The position numbers and the translations under genes are program-made. Under the pieces are notes generated by a model. That model saw nothing but the letters and a program-made list of their open reading frames with translations. It searched no databases and was not told where the DNA came from. Source: Trichobilharzia szidati (Eukaryota; Platyhelminthes; Trematoda; Strigeidida; Schistosomatidae). Taken from it: DNA of 64,000 nucleotides. The stretch lies in NCBI GenBank assembly GCA_944472155.2, contig OX235271.1, positions 105,537,256 through 105,601,255 on the forward strand, given 5' to 3'. Numbering within the stretch: the stretch's first letter is position 1; each line of letters opens with the position of its first letter. Shown here piece after piece: positions 12,046-22,363 of this stretch.

Positions 12046-13140
12046 ACTTTATTTTTGAGTTTATTCATATATATACTGTTGCGCATCGAGTTGCACTGCG
12101 ATTCCACATGTAGCAAAAGATTATGAATACCTTGCTCTTCTCTTCTGCATAAGAAAGTTACTTCACAAGAACCGCTATATTAATCTCAGTAAGGACAAAT
12201 ATGAATTTCTCCACTTCAATGTTGTGAGTTAATTTGTGAACTGTGTAGGCCCCTAAAGTAATACATTTGGCATGCATGCTGCATAGTGAAATCAGGAGTG
12301 TGCATGTTGTACTAAATATTCTGCTCTTTCTGTATGGATTCCATGTTCATGAAGTGACCATTTACTAACTGCTGAGTGTTGCATGTGATCCAGCTGAAAT
12401 TAAAACTGATAATTCTAGGAATTTATATCGTTTTTTATTGGTAGCGGTTCACAGCCTATTGATTTTACACAAGTACAATACCCATTGCTCACTTTACTGA
12501 GGAGACATTAACTATGATTCCAGAAAAGTAGTACGTCCGTATGTGAATTTCATGAATCTGTAGATTGCATTCCATTCACTTAATACTGAAACTAAACTAT
12601 GAGGGAACTGATATTTCCAAGAAGGATATAATACAAGGCTCATTTCTACAACTGTCATCCTTATTTTAGTTCACTTTCATCATACATGTATTAACAGAAT
12701 TGTGTGTCACTCACTTCAGGGACTAACCAGGGAAAAGTCTTGTCAACTTAGTGTATGCTAATGACATTGTCCACCTACGTTGTGAGAAGTGACCATTGAA
12801 ACTGGAAGATATGAAAAGACTACTGGTTTTTGATCATAGTGTCTGTTCCCTTTGTTCTGCGTTAAGTACTCTAATATGGTGAGTAATATTTGGGTGAAGC
12901 TTAGTGTAAAGTAGAAATGTGACTTCAAACGTTGTTAATAACACAGATGCATTCACTCTGTGTAATTTTACATTTCTGAGCAACCCTTGTGTTCTTTCCA
13001 TATCACTGTTCGTTTTCCATGACATTTATGCTCATTAGAGTTCCATTTGATTTCTTTTTTCTCTACCTTTGTGTACTACATGGAATGTGATAACATAAAC
13101 AGGTGCACTTGTTTGCAAGCTTCTCTGTTGAAAGTCAGTC
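12046..13140 (+). repeat. Internal direct repeat, copy 2 (LINE debris in the MULE)
   Basis: Diverged copy of 9090-10395. Near 12745 translation gives YANDIVHL, a damaged RT catalytic box (normally YADD). It is followed by VFDHSVCSLC, which resembles the post-RT region of RTE LINEs. Frames are broken throughout. Confidence 0.6.
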
Positions 13141-14388
13141 TGTCAGAATGATCTATAATGAAAATGCTAAAACGTGGATAAAAATAAGCAAAATGTCAAC
13201 AAATGATAATCGCATTTTTCTATTCGGTTCTCGTCTAACTGAAAAGGAGTTGTCTTACAATAACTTCTCCTCTTACTCAAGATAACTTTTACACTCTGTC
13301 CCGTTTCTTAAGTACTCAATGGATTTCCCAGTTCCTTAAATTGTCCAGATAAAGTGCACTGAAGAAAACATAAACCGAAAGTCAGTAACACGGACATAAG
13401 AATTAGTGCTAATAGAAGTGAATTAGATGGGTGATTTTTTTAAACCTGTAGTACGCTTAACTAAAATACTCATGTATATGAATGAATCATTCACAAGATG
13501 CTTGTATCACAGAGGGCACTGAAACATAAAGTAAGTCTAACATGAAATACCTTGGAGATGTTATTACTTCATAATATGAGATACAATAATGTACGAGATG
13601 CTGCGAATTCAACACTGAAACATTAATACTGATTTCGAACAAAGCAAATTATTATTACTGTTGCACCTCGCTGCAGTGTTAATCTGCTTATACCCTTATT
13701 ATTGCTGTATCCTAAGTATTGCACTCATTTTCTCATTTCCTTGCACTGTGTAAATAGTGTGCAACGAAGAAGTTACAGTGAACTATAAGTAAGTAACGTT
13801 GACGCAAGAAATGGTAGCAGTCGAAAGAAATGAAATGAGTTGAAGACCTTGTAATATTACTAGTAATCTCCCTTATTCCAAAACAGTACTTGACTTATTT
13901 ACCTATACATTTTAACGTGTCTTCTAATTATCTTATTTTTGTCTTTGTAGACATTACCTCAGGTGCCGTTGTACGGATCGTCTGGAAGCAGCCTTTAAAT
14001 TCATCTACCTTCCGCGAAGTTTGACGTACGAAAAGTCAAAATTTTACTGACTGGAAGACGCTACAATTGGTGTTACTCACGTTATAGCAACGTATGCCTG
14101 TAATAACATTACCTACATAGTAAATACAATGCTAGTTACAAAAACTCGTCATTATCTCTTCATTGCGTACTTACAAGAAAAAAGCGTTCACCTTACTTCT
14201 CATACTAAGTACTGGAGATTCCGCCTAGTATTCACTTTTACTTGCTCTCTAGAAAATGCTTTCTACTATATTCGCAAATGACTATTAGACTTCTGTCACA
14301 TGAAACGGTAAAACATAAGGCGTATGCAGTTTAGAAGTTAGGGTATATTTGCATTTATTGACACAAAATTTATGTACATCTTCCATTA
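13141..14388. other. MULE interior, no gene recognised
   Basis: No frame or splice-consistent exon with a recognisable product. A second Mutator gene (MURB-like) was looked for and not seen. The transposase 3' UTR and poly(A) signal lie at its right edge. Confidence 0.5.
14354..14359 (-). promoter_or_regulatory. Poly(A) signal of the MULE transposase
   Basis: AATAAA on the - strand, about 30 bases after the transposase stop codon at 14389-14391. Confidence 0.55.
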
Positions 14389-16470
14389 TTATACAAGAAA
14401 GTTCTCAAAGTAATTCAGAGTTGCTCGCAGTGCACTAATAGTATATTCATTACTATAATTATCCTGCATAACTGCGAAGCTTCTGTTCAATTGCCTGCGA
14501 AGTTGCAGTATCTCCATGCAGGGTTTCTTCACTGAACCTTCACACGGCACACGACTTGGTAGCAACGGATCCTGCCAAAACCATCTGCGATACAGGCGAA
14601 TTACTTTGTCAACTAAAAATATTAATTTAAATATTAGTAAGAGTTTGATTTACCTGTAAACTGAGGAATTTGAGTGTGACATAGCAGCATATGCCGGCGA
14701 GGTATTCTTTGTGCCCTAAATATTCTGCAGGTACAAGTAGAATTGGTATAATCCACTTGGTGCAGGTATATGCCGTCATTTATGATAGCCATATCATCAG
14801 TATACAACTCTATGTTCATCCGACGATTACGGCCATAGTCCTTGGCAATTAACTTAGCGGCATAAGGAGTAAAGTTTCGTAATATCGGCATAACTGGTTC
14901 CGGTGCGTGGTACTTATGAATCCGACAACTTTCGACGATGACTTCAACACTACGACGCTTCTCTGTGCGTACACACCATTCATACGTCTTGTACATGCAT
15001 ATGTGTAGTGGATCTCTTCTGTGGAGATATCGTTTTAGCTGACTGTGAGAGCTTTCAACTCTATTGTTGGTACTATTAAACAGCAACAGAGTATTCGGCA
15101 TATATGCCGCAGCCCACGTCTCCTTCTTAGGCACCCAGTAATGCCTGACATAATTCCACACCCTCCAATCAACCATCATAATGACACTAAGGTAGTGATG
15201 AAATCTAAACGGTTAGAAATCAATGCATTTACCTTTCAGGTGTCGCAGCTTTAACAAGACGACATAAAAACCTGCGTACAAAAGGATTTCGAGTCTAAAT
15301 GCATCAAGTATTAATTACATTCACCTCACCTTCCTGCTGAAAGCCCGGCATACATGAAATGCACAGATGACGATTTTCGCCTGAATTTGACTATTACGCA
15401 CGGCGGATATCTCACAGTTGGCCGAATCCATCACGAAAGTTTCTGTAATGGACGTATCCTGCATTATTCTTTGGTATTGTTCTAATATGCAAGCTACATC
15501 GCATGACCTCTCTCGTCTCGTCCATGCCAAAAAAACAGGCCTGCCATGACCCATATTGTCTGTTACCACCAACTGAAACAGAGAATATCTAATTAAGATT
15601 TGTCAACCGTTTCACGTATAACCTACCCGTCCTTATTGGTATTGTATGTTGAGTCAATACACACCACCTCTCCATATTTCCGATATAACTGAACCTGTGA
15701 TTCCAGGGCGAAGCAAATTCTGCTGGTTATCCCTGTATTCGAATCCATGTATTCAACCACCTGACCGCTTTGCCTTATTATGCGCATAACATCTGATCTC
15801 AAAGGCATGGCTTCAAAAATAACTTTAAACTACTTCAATTACCTGGTCTCACATCCTTACGTAAATTATACACATCTGTGCTCGTCAAAATTTTATTAAA
15901 ATTCTCTTCAGCATATTCCAAAACATCAGCAACCTCAGATGTAGTCTTCACAACTGGTGCAATATTCTCCTTTTCATCCCCGGACAGGCGTCTAAAATAT
16001 GGATCACCTATCATAAGACTTTTTTCACATCTGTGATTGTGAACTGTTTTCGCGGAAGAAATGATAAACTCGTCCTCCTTGTAGCGTATACGAAAGCCAG
16101 ATTGGCAACCGGTGTATTTTGCACTGCAGAAATAAATAATAGAATTCTTACGGTTTGACGCGTAAACCTGAACCTCTAGTTTTTCGCTTCATGCCATATG
16201 TACAACGAAAGACTACTAATTTGTACTTCAAATCCTGAGATTCATGGTCCCGTATGCACTTTTTGATCACATAATGTGTATGAGTTGCCTAGGAATACTC
16301 TGGCATACATATATATATCGTACTGATTCTAGCTGAATTAGAGCATCTTCTACTTGAACTCAACTGGTATACCGGTGACTAAACATAATTCCGTCAAAAG
16401 ATTTTTTGATATCCACTGATATAGGAAGGGCAGGTTGGTTGTCATTGTCTCCAGCTGCCAATGCGTTCAT
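14389..16470 (-). CDS. MULE transposase, nine exons, 599 aa, frame intact
   Basis: Exons (high to low): 16470-16380, 16352-16324, 16288-16152, 16123-15843, 15810-15627, 15588-15325, 15271-15233, 15204-14654, 14612-14389. The eight introns are 27, 35, 28, 32, 38, 53, 28 and 41 nt, all GT-AG. Every junction keeps phase and the total is exactly 600 codons. The product should cut and join transposon ends in the nucleus. Domains: an N-terminal FAR1/WRKY-GCM1-type zinc finger (C69, C92, H114, H116); an RNase H-fold MULE core with D232 (in CIDSTYNTN), D295 (in FVMDSANCE), the C316-x2-H319 motif and E392 (in NRVESSHSQLKR); then a SWIM-type finger (C499, C501, H513). The third SWIM Cys is Arg511, one base from Cys. 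The start at ATG 16470 is the first good Met after a possible acceptor (ttacag), so an upstream exon cannot be excluded. The first two introns are the least certain. Confidence 0.85.
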
Positions 16471-16981
16471 TCGGTACCACTGTAAATGAAAACAGAAGCT
16501 TTTGAATTAAAAATTCACGAATAGCCAACAGAGTACAATAAGCAACTTGAAAGAGACATTGACTTGGAAACTATAGCGGAAAAAATACAATTTCCTTACC
16601 ACAATTACCGTTTTGGAAAGTTACTGATTATAGCCACAAACATTTACTGAAACACTTGTGAACGACAAATATGGACACAAGTGATGAAACGAAGCTCTAC
16701 AGAAATCATTGGGACGCCACAAACAGGAGGATTTTAGGTGCACCCTATAATTTTCATATGAAACACATTCTCAAGCATCCTCCTGCACCATAACTGCCTT
16801 CAGGCCTAGAGGCAGCTTTTGACGACTATTCTTAACAAAATCAATACAGTTCAAGCCAAACAGAAACAAGAATCACGTCAGATGCAGCTACCTAGATCAA
16901 ACGAAACAAATCAGCCAAACTGAAATCAACTAGACCGCGCAAATATCCTCAAGGTAAAGCTGGAGGCGCAACTTCAAACAG
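16471..16981. other. MULE 5' region of the transposase
   Basis: About 0.5 kb between the transposase start and the right terminal repeat. It should contain the promoter. No TATA box or coding exon can be assigned with confidence; a possible splice acceptor precedes the ATG. Confidence 0.4.
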
Positions 16982-17003
16982 GGGATATGCCTTATCAACG
17001 CCC
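16982..17003. repeat. Right terminal inverted repeat of the MULE
   Basis: Reverse complement begins GGGCG and has GCATATCCC at the same offset as the left end (16982-16990 on this strand). Confidence 0.7.
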
Positions 17004-17011
17004 GTTAAATG
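17004..17011. repeat. Right 8-bp target-site duplication (GTTAAATG)
   Basis: Second copy of the 8-mer at 8907-8914. The sequence right of it is continuous with unit B from 59334. Confidence 0.85.
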
Positions 17012-20000
17012 AGACACTATAATAAAGTTTAAAATGAAAGGTGTTAACGAATGAAAATGCCCGAAGAATAATCACCGAAAACAACGAAGTTATTTGAATG
17101 AAAATTAGTTATAATGAAATAGAGGGCATGCCGCCGACAAATCCTGTCATTCGCACAGATTAAGAAACCGATACTTCTATCGAAAGAACCACCCATAATA
17201 TTGAACGAAAGCCGGGATTACTTCGGGAAACAATTAATCTTAGGATGTTAACTAATACAGCACACTGGCGAACAAGTCAACCGTGGAAATCTTGTTGGGG
17301 ATCAAGGAAGTTAGTTCATTCAGTTGAATCTCATACATTTCGCTTTCTTCAGTCAACTTGTCTATAAGTGATGACTGGATCAGATGGCGGACAGGTAGGT
17401 GAATTGTGGTGCATTGTATATCTCTGTGTTCTCTTCATACTTGGCAATAATTCCCAATATTCAGGCCCGATCGTCTTTGATATCATAATGATAATTCAGC
17501 TGTGATTTTATTTAAAATCACGAAACTGTGAAACGGAATGCATAAACTAAGCGTTAGTTGTTGTGGCTCATAAGGCTTCACAGTTTTTAAGAAGTATGTG
17601 TAAGTGCATAGTGATATTCTGTAACATTAGGGATATAATTGTATACCGAACATTTTAAAAACTGAAAACTTTTCATGATTTGGAAATAATGTAACAAATA
17701 ACCAGTAGCATCGTACTTCATGGCCTTTCTATTAAGAATATATAGAAATGGCGAATTCACTCCCTTATTATTAGTAATCCACTTCAGTTTTATCAGAGGT
17801 ACCCATAGCTGCATATCTCGTTCAAAAAGGAGAAGAGCGATAGAACTCAGACGTCTATAAGATATTTAGTCCACAGAAAATGAATACCATAGTACAAAAT
17901 GTCAAATTTCATTCGCTCATTCATTCGAGGATATGTTCCACTATCGTTTCCGACTTTCAACACCAAAAGATGTTCATAAAGAATACTAGAAATCTCAAGA
18001 TGGCAGTCAACATTATCCGGTGAATTTACGAATTGATAGTCAGTAGATGACTCAATGTCTTTTAAGTGTTGGCTTTACTCAAGATAGACCTCAACTAACT
18101 GCACTTACTAAATACATATCCTATTAATAACCTTGGCGGTCCTCTACCTAGCGTGTAAGTACTGCTCAACGAACTCAAAGTAAAAAGGCTTGAGACTCGA
18201 AGTTTTTCCTGAAGAGAGTTGTATTCTACACAGATGAAATATCAATTTAAATAAATAAGAATGCTGTGCAACTTATCAGATACCTCGGCTGGCTAGTAAG
18301 CTTGAAGAGTATGCTGAATGGCAGCACAACAAGGGAACGAACCAAGTACGTACAGTCGCGTCGGAAATCACAAGATGTTGTGGGGCCAAAAGGGGACGAA
18401 TGCTTTAAGACAAAAATTTAGAAGTTCAAGGTACACTACAGACTAATATAACGTTGTATCAGTGTGGTTATTGACACCCCCGAAAGCCTTCACCCTTTCT
18501 GCAAAGCAACAAGCACTTCATCGTTATGGATTAGTGCTTGTCTAAACACTCTTACTGAAAGTAGGATTACAAAACATTTCAGCTATTGCGAAAAGGAGGT
18601 TTCATAGTTATAATCAGGATACTTGAGCATTTTAAATGAAGTCAGATAAGTCCGGCCATTCAATTTTTGGGCAAATTAAAATTTCAATCGGCGGAAACAA
18701 AGGATTATGCCACTTTAAACAACTCACTTGATTTGATGATCTCACTAAGTCTCAGCCTCCTAATATAATTCCTTTCGGTGGTGGAATTCGGGTATAAACA
18801 GATAATGTGTCGACAATTATACGAATGAAAAAGTAATTAACTGCTTTATTTTTCCATATTTTCCACTCAAAATATCTACTATCAGGATGGTCATGCTACT
18901 GTCTAGTATACCAGTGCCCCACTCTACTAAGAAACAGTAAAGCAATCTGGAAGTTTAAACGTTGCTTTGATATTTGTTGTACGCAACACCAAGTGCAATG
19001 ACTCACCCTATTTGATATACTTATCTGTAAAAGTTATCCAATGCATAACTTGTCATTTTATTTAAATCTCTGACTATATAGACGCTAAGTTTCTAGAGAA
19101 TTAATCTACCCAAAAAATTATTCGTTTGTTCTGAGAAGCAAAATTAACATTTGTAAGTGAATTCCATGAGTTCTCATCATCTATTAGCAAGAAATGTCGT
19201 GATATATCTGGATTTCGGCCGTTTGTATTTCTGCACATATGTGAAGAAACTTTTACAAGAACTGCTGAATAAGAAATCGAAATAAACTCTGCACAACAAT
19301 AATCTTTCCCATTGGAAGAAAGTCATTCATCAGTTATTCAGCAATCCTGATGGCATTAATTTATCGAAAAATATCTGCAGATACATATAGTGCTGCTTGC
19401 AGCATACGCAGACTGCCTCAGTCAGACTAGCCCAACTTGCCACACTAAAAGCTGTCATGTTGCAAGAGTGTGGACAACAAAACGTGGTTGAAATTATCTC
19501 ACATGCTGAAGGTCACTGGAAGAGTCAGGTGCCTGTAGGTCACTTTCGTCCATGTTAGTCGGCCATGTCGGATTGCTGTCCCCTAAACGTTCGTTTACAC
19601 ATTGGCTTTTCCCTTTATCCTACAGTTATTCACAACTTATCTTGATGCACATTGTTCACAAATGTCGCGTGCCACCTCATTTTGTTTCCGTTACCGTTAA
19701 AGTCAGTTATTTCGCTTGTTTCGGAAGTTTCTACCACCCGGTCAGTTCATTCATTTCATTGTAATTGTTTCATACTTTGCATTCATGCGTGGTTTCAGTG
19801 TTTTACTTGTTTTTCAGCTGTTTAATGAGAAAGCCCTGTGTTAACGTCTTGAAAATTATGCACATGAACACGTTTGGGTTAGAGATGCTGTTGTTTTCAT
19901 TTCATTTGTTGGTTACCCTTAATGTTGCTGGCTCAGTTGTTTACATTCATGTTTATAACGTGCGAAAATCAACGAGTAAATCTGGTGAAAAGAGCACGAA

Positions 20001-20153
20001 CAGAGTTGATATAAGCAAAGCTCTCAAAAAACATATTAAATCTGGAGAATTTAAAACATGAGTTGAAGTTGAAAAAGCCTTGAAGCATTTCGAGAAGGTG
20101 AGTATTCCATCAATTTGTCTATTATCAGTTAAAATACCGGGTGCATTGTAAGT
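17012..20153. other. Unit A, non-coding repeat sequence
   Basis: Matches unit B (59334-62513) closely and, from about 19485, the diverged unit C (from 48735). Short frames (17587-17814, 19552-19764, 19765-20061) show no domain. Relative to B, 38 bases are missing near 19943. The segment shared by A, B and C suggests a dispersed repeat family rather than a gene. Confidence 0.6.
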
Positions 20154-20165
20154 GAATCTAAATTA

Positions 20166-20505
20166 CAGGATTTCATCATGAGCTGACATTGGTTAGAGAA
20201 CCAATGGAAAACCTGGGAGTACTGGGCAGCAGTACGCACACACCGGGGTTCGAAGCCAGGACCTTCTGGTTACAAGGCGAGCTCGTAGACTATTGAGTCA
20301 CTGCGACTCGATCCAATGGCCCGTGAATTCTAACTTCTGCCAATTCACGATATAGCGCAAATGGTGTGTGCGTGCTGCTGGAGAGTCCCAAACTGGGACG
20401 AAACAGCTGTCCAGTACTGCCAGGTTTTCCAGTGGTTCTCTAACTAATGTCAGCTCATGATGAAATCCTGTAATCAATCAACCAAATCCCCACAAACCAA
20501 TACTA
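20166..20505 (+). mobile_element. 340-bp SINE with hairpin arms (unit A copy)
   Basis: Flanked by a 12-bp duplication GAATCTAAATTA (20154-20165 and 20506-20517). Unit C has the single, unfilled site (49431-49442). The element opens CAGGATTTCATCATGAGC and its reverse complement recurs near 20453-20470, so about 60 bases can fold back on themselves with few mismatches. The middle has a good Pol III B box (GGTTCGAAGCC; GGTTCGAATCC in unit B). A 35-base AC-rich tail follows the right arm. The long, staggered duplication indicates retroposition rather than a cut-and-paste MITE. Confidence 0.75.
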
Positions 20506-20517
20506 GAATCTAAATTA

Positions 20518-21653
20518 AACAAGGATGAGCCACGTGTGAAGTATGAATGTGTGGTGTCTGTATGAACTTTTGGAAACAGAAAGAAGTCGAAAGTGAATCA
20601 GAAACCTCTAAAGGGTAAGTGTTACCTATGGTTATTAATGCATAATTTACTAGATCCAAATGCATGAAATAGGACTGTCTAAAGCCAATGTTACCAGCCA
20701 TTCAATATGTTTCTGAACAATTTTAAAAGCTAATGGCATACCATGATCTGATGACTGTGCGAATTATCATAAATAGAAGTAAGACTTTAATTAGCAGGAA
20801 TAACGTTTCGGATTTCGGTCTACAATTGGTGGTTTTTCCGAAGTTACAACAAGCTGAGAAGCTGATTATTATTCGGGAAGAAAACATTGGCTTTATACAA
20901 ATTGCTTGTTTCAGTCCAAATATTGAAATTCTTATTTTTCTGATGTTCGTAATTTTTCCGTGGTCATGAATTAGGATGTCCATGATTTTTAAGAAAACTT
21001 TCAATACACTTTCCTTGAACCACCGGTCTTCTCTCTCTTGGCGAAGAATTTATTGACACGATTAGACGAACAGGTAGCAAAGTAGAATGTTCTGTGATTG
21101 AGAACCGTAGTCGTTGTGTTCCAGATTAATATCGCGCGTCTAACTGTTATAACCTTATGTATATAGTTCTTTCTTCGTGGTGCATTACAACATCTAGAAA
21201 TCATAAGCACACTGTCCTCGGTGAATTTATTTTTACTTTGTAAGTGATTGGGATTAGTGCGTCATTTGAAGTAACAGGAAAAATACCTCTACACGCTATC
21301 TTTGAGATTAGGGTAAATTTACTTTTCTCGACCAGGGGACAATCTTTTTACCAAGAAAGTTCTCAGGATGTCCGCTTTTACTTTGTAATTCAAAGATAAC
21401 GTTAAGTTGTTAACTCAGGTAGTAACTACAAAAGATTACTTTCAGCGGAAACTATTTTAAGGTATCTACGTAGCTTTAGTTAATGCCTCATAGAAGTAAG
21501 CAGCGTACGTTGACTGCGTCTAAATATATTAAACGTTGTGTAGCTGGTCAAATCGTAGTTCTTAAATACAAGTTAGTCTTATAAATAATGAATGTACCGT
21601 ACAAGCGTTTACTTTGTTTCGCGTACCTAGCTCATAAACATTATACCTGCATG
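20518..21653. other. Right end of unit A, no gene recognised
   Basis: Homologous to 49443-50550 in unit C and 62878-64000 in unit B. Overlapping ~90-aa frames on both strands (20723-21004, 20733-20969) look like chance frames. Similarity to unit C stops at 21653/50550. Confidence 0.55.
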
Positions 21654-21654
21654 T

Positions 21655-22363
21655 GGTATACAGTGTACTGCTTTCTTCCTGAGAAATAAGAACGCAGCCA
21701 TTTGGCAACCCGACACTCAGGTTGAGTTTCAGCAAGCCTACTTAACAAAATATTCCCAGTTACTGAGTCAAAAGCAGATGTATAATCTAGGCAAGTGCAG
21801 CGAACAAACTTAGCCCCTTTGTCTAAACTGGAGACAATGTTATGATGCAAGACTGCAGGTGCATCTAAAGTACTTCTACTATGTTTGCAGGCAAATTGTT
21901 TGGTATCGTTAAAAGCTTTAGGTGAAGATCTAAGGTTAAGTAAGAGTAACTTTTCCATAGTTTTTAGAAAAGGAGAGGTAATAGCAATAGGTCTAAATTT
22001 AATACATGTTCCAGTAGATGAATTAGGTATAGGTACAATTTTAATGTCCTTCCAAACGGCTGGCACGATATTTCTGGAAAAAGACTCATCAAGTATGTCG
22101 ACGAAGGGATTACAGGTATCTGCATATTTTTTGAGAAAAACGCTGGGCAAACAATCTGGTCCTAGGCTACAAGAAGGATTCAGTGACTGGAGACACTTTA
22201 GAACATCAATTGTATTGAAACCAGGGAAGCAAGTTTCATTAACACTTGTGACACTAGAAAGCTTGGCTCTCGTGGGAGATTGTATGAGAGACTTGTGTAG
22301 TGTACACACATCAAATGAGTAGGGAATACTGTTGTCACACTGATTGTAATCAGATGCATAAGG
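21655..22363 (-). pseudogene. CR1-like LINE fragment, N-terminal half of RT
   Basis: Translation shows LNPSCSLGPDCLPSVFLKK, KDIKIVPIPN, FRPIAITSPFLKTMEKLL (early RT blocks), CLDYTSAFDSV (first catalytic Asp region) and WLRSYFSGRKQYTVYH. It ends there, before the YADD box, exactly where unit A begins. The open frame extends upstream of the first Met to about 22363, where a stop marks the 5' break. Both ends are truncated, so it is inert. The related fragment at 11760-12040 continues from the equivalent point. Confidence 0.75.

Larger units (their letters stand above)
8915..17003 (-). mobile_element. Mutator-like element (MULE), 8,089 bp, apparently complete
   Basis: Unit B has the uninterrupted site, so this segment is a discrete insertion. 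It is flanked by an 8-bp direct repeat, a length usual for Mutator-like transposons (8-11 bp). The two ends are imperfect inverted repeats: the left end and the reverse complement of the right end agree at 14 of the first 22 bases. Agreement includes an unbroken GCATATCCC at the same 13-base offset, and weaker agreement follows. The right half encodes a spliced MULE transposase on the - strand; the left 5.4 kb holds LINE-derived debris. Mutator-like elements named Curupira are known from schistosomes; whether this is one of them needs an alignment. Confidence 0.85.
3996..21653. repeat. Duplicated repeat block, unit A
   Basis: Apart from the 8.1-kb insertion at 8915-17003, this block matches 53932-64000 in the same order and orientation with only scattered base differences. 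The offset is 49,936 near position 4748, 50,411 near 5207 and 42,322 after the insertion. Unit A lacks about 475 bases that B has (B 55094-55580) and lacks 38 bases present in B near 62264. The right end (21653) is also where the diverged unit C stops matching (50550), so it looks like a natural edge. The block is itself built of nested, decayed transposons. Confidence 0.9.

Noticed and set aside
8907..17011. 8.1-kb difference caused by a deletion in B between 8-bp microhomologies
   Set aside because: Possible in principle, but the matching inverted ends immediately inside the repeats and a MULE transposase within argue for insertion.
20162..20474. Classic MITE bounded by inverted repeats
   Set aside because: The true boundaries, set by a 12-bp duplication and the unit C empty site, include an extra 3' tail outside the right arm.
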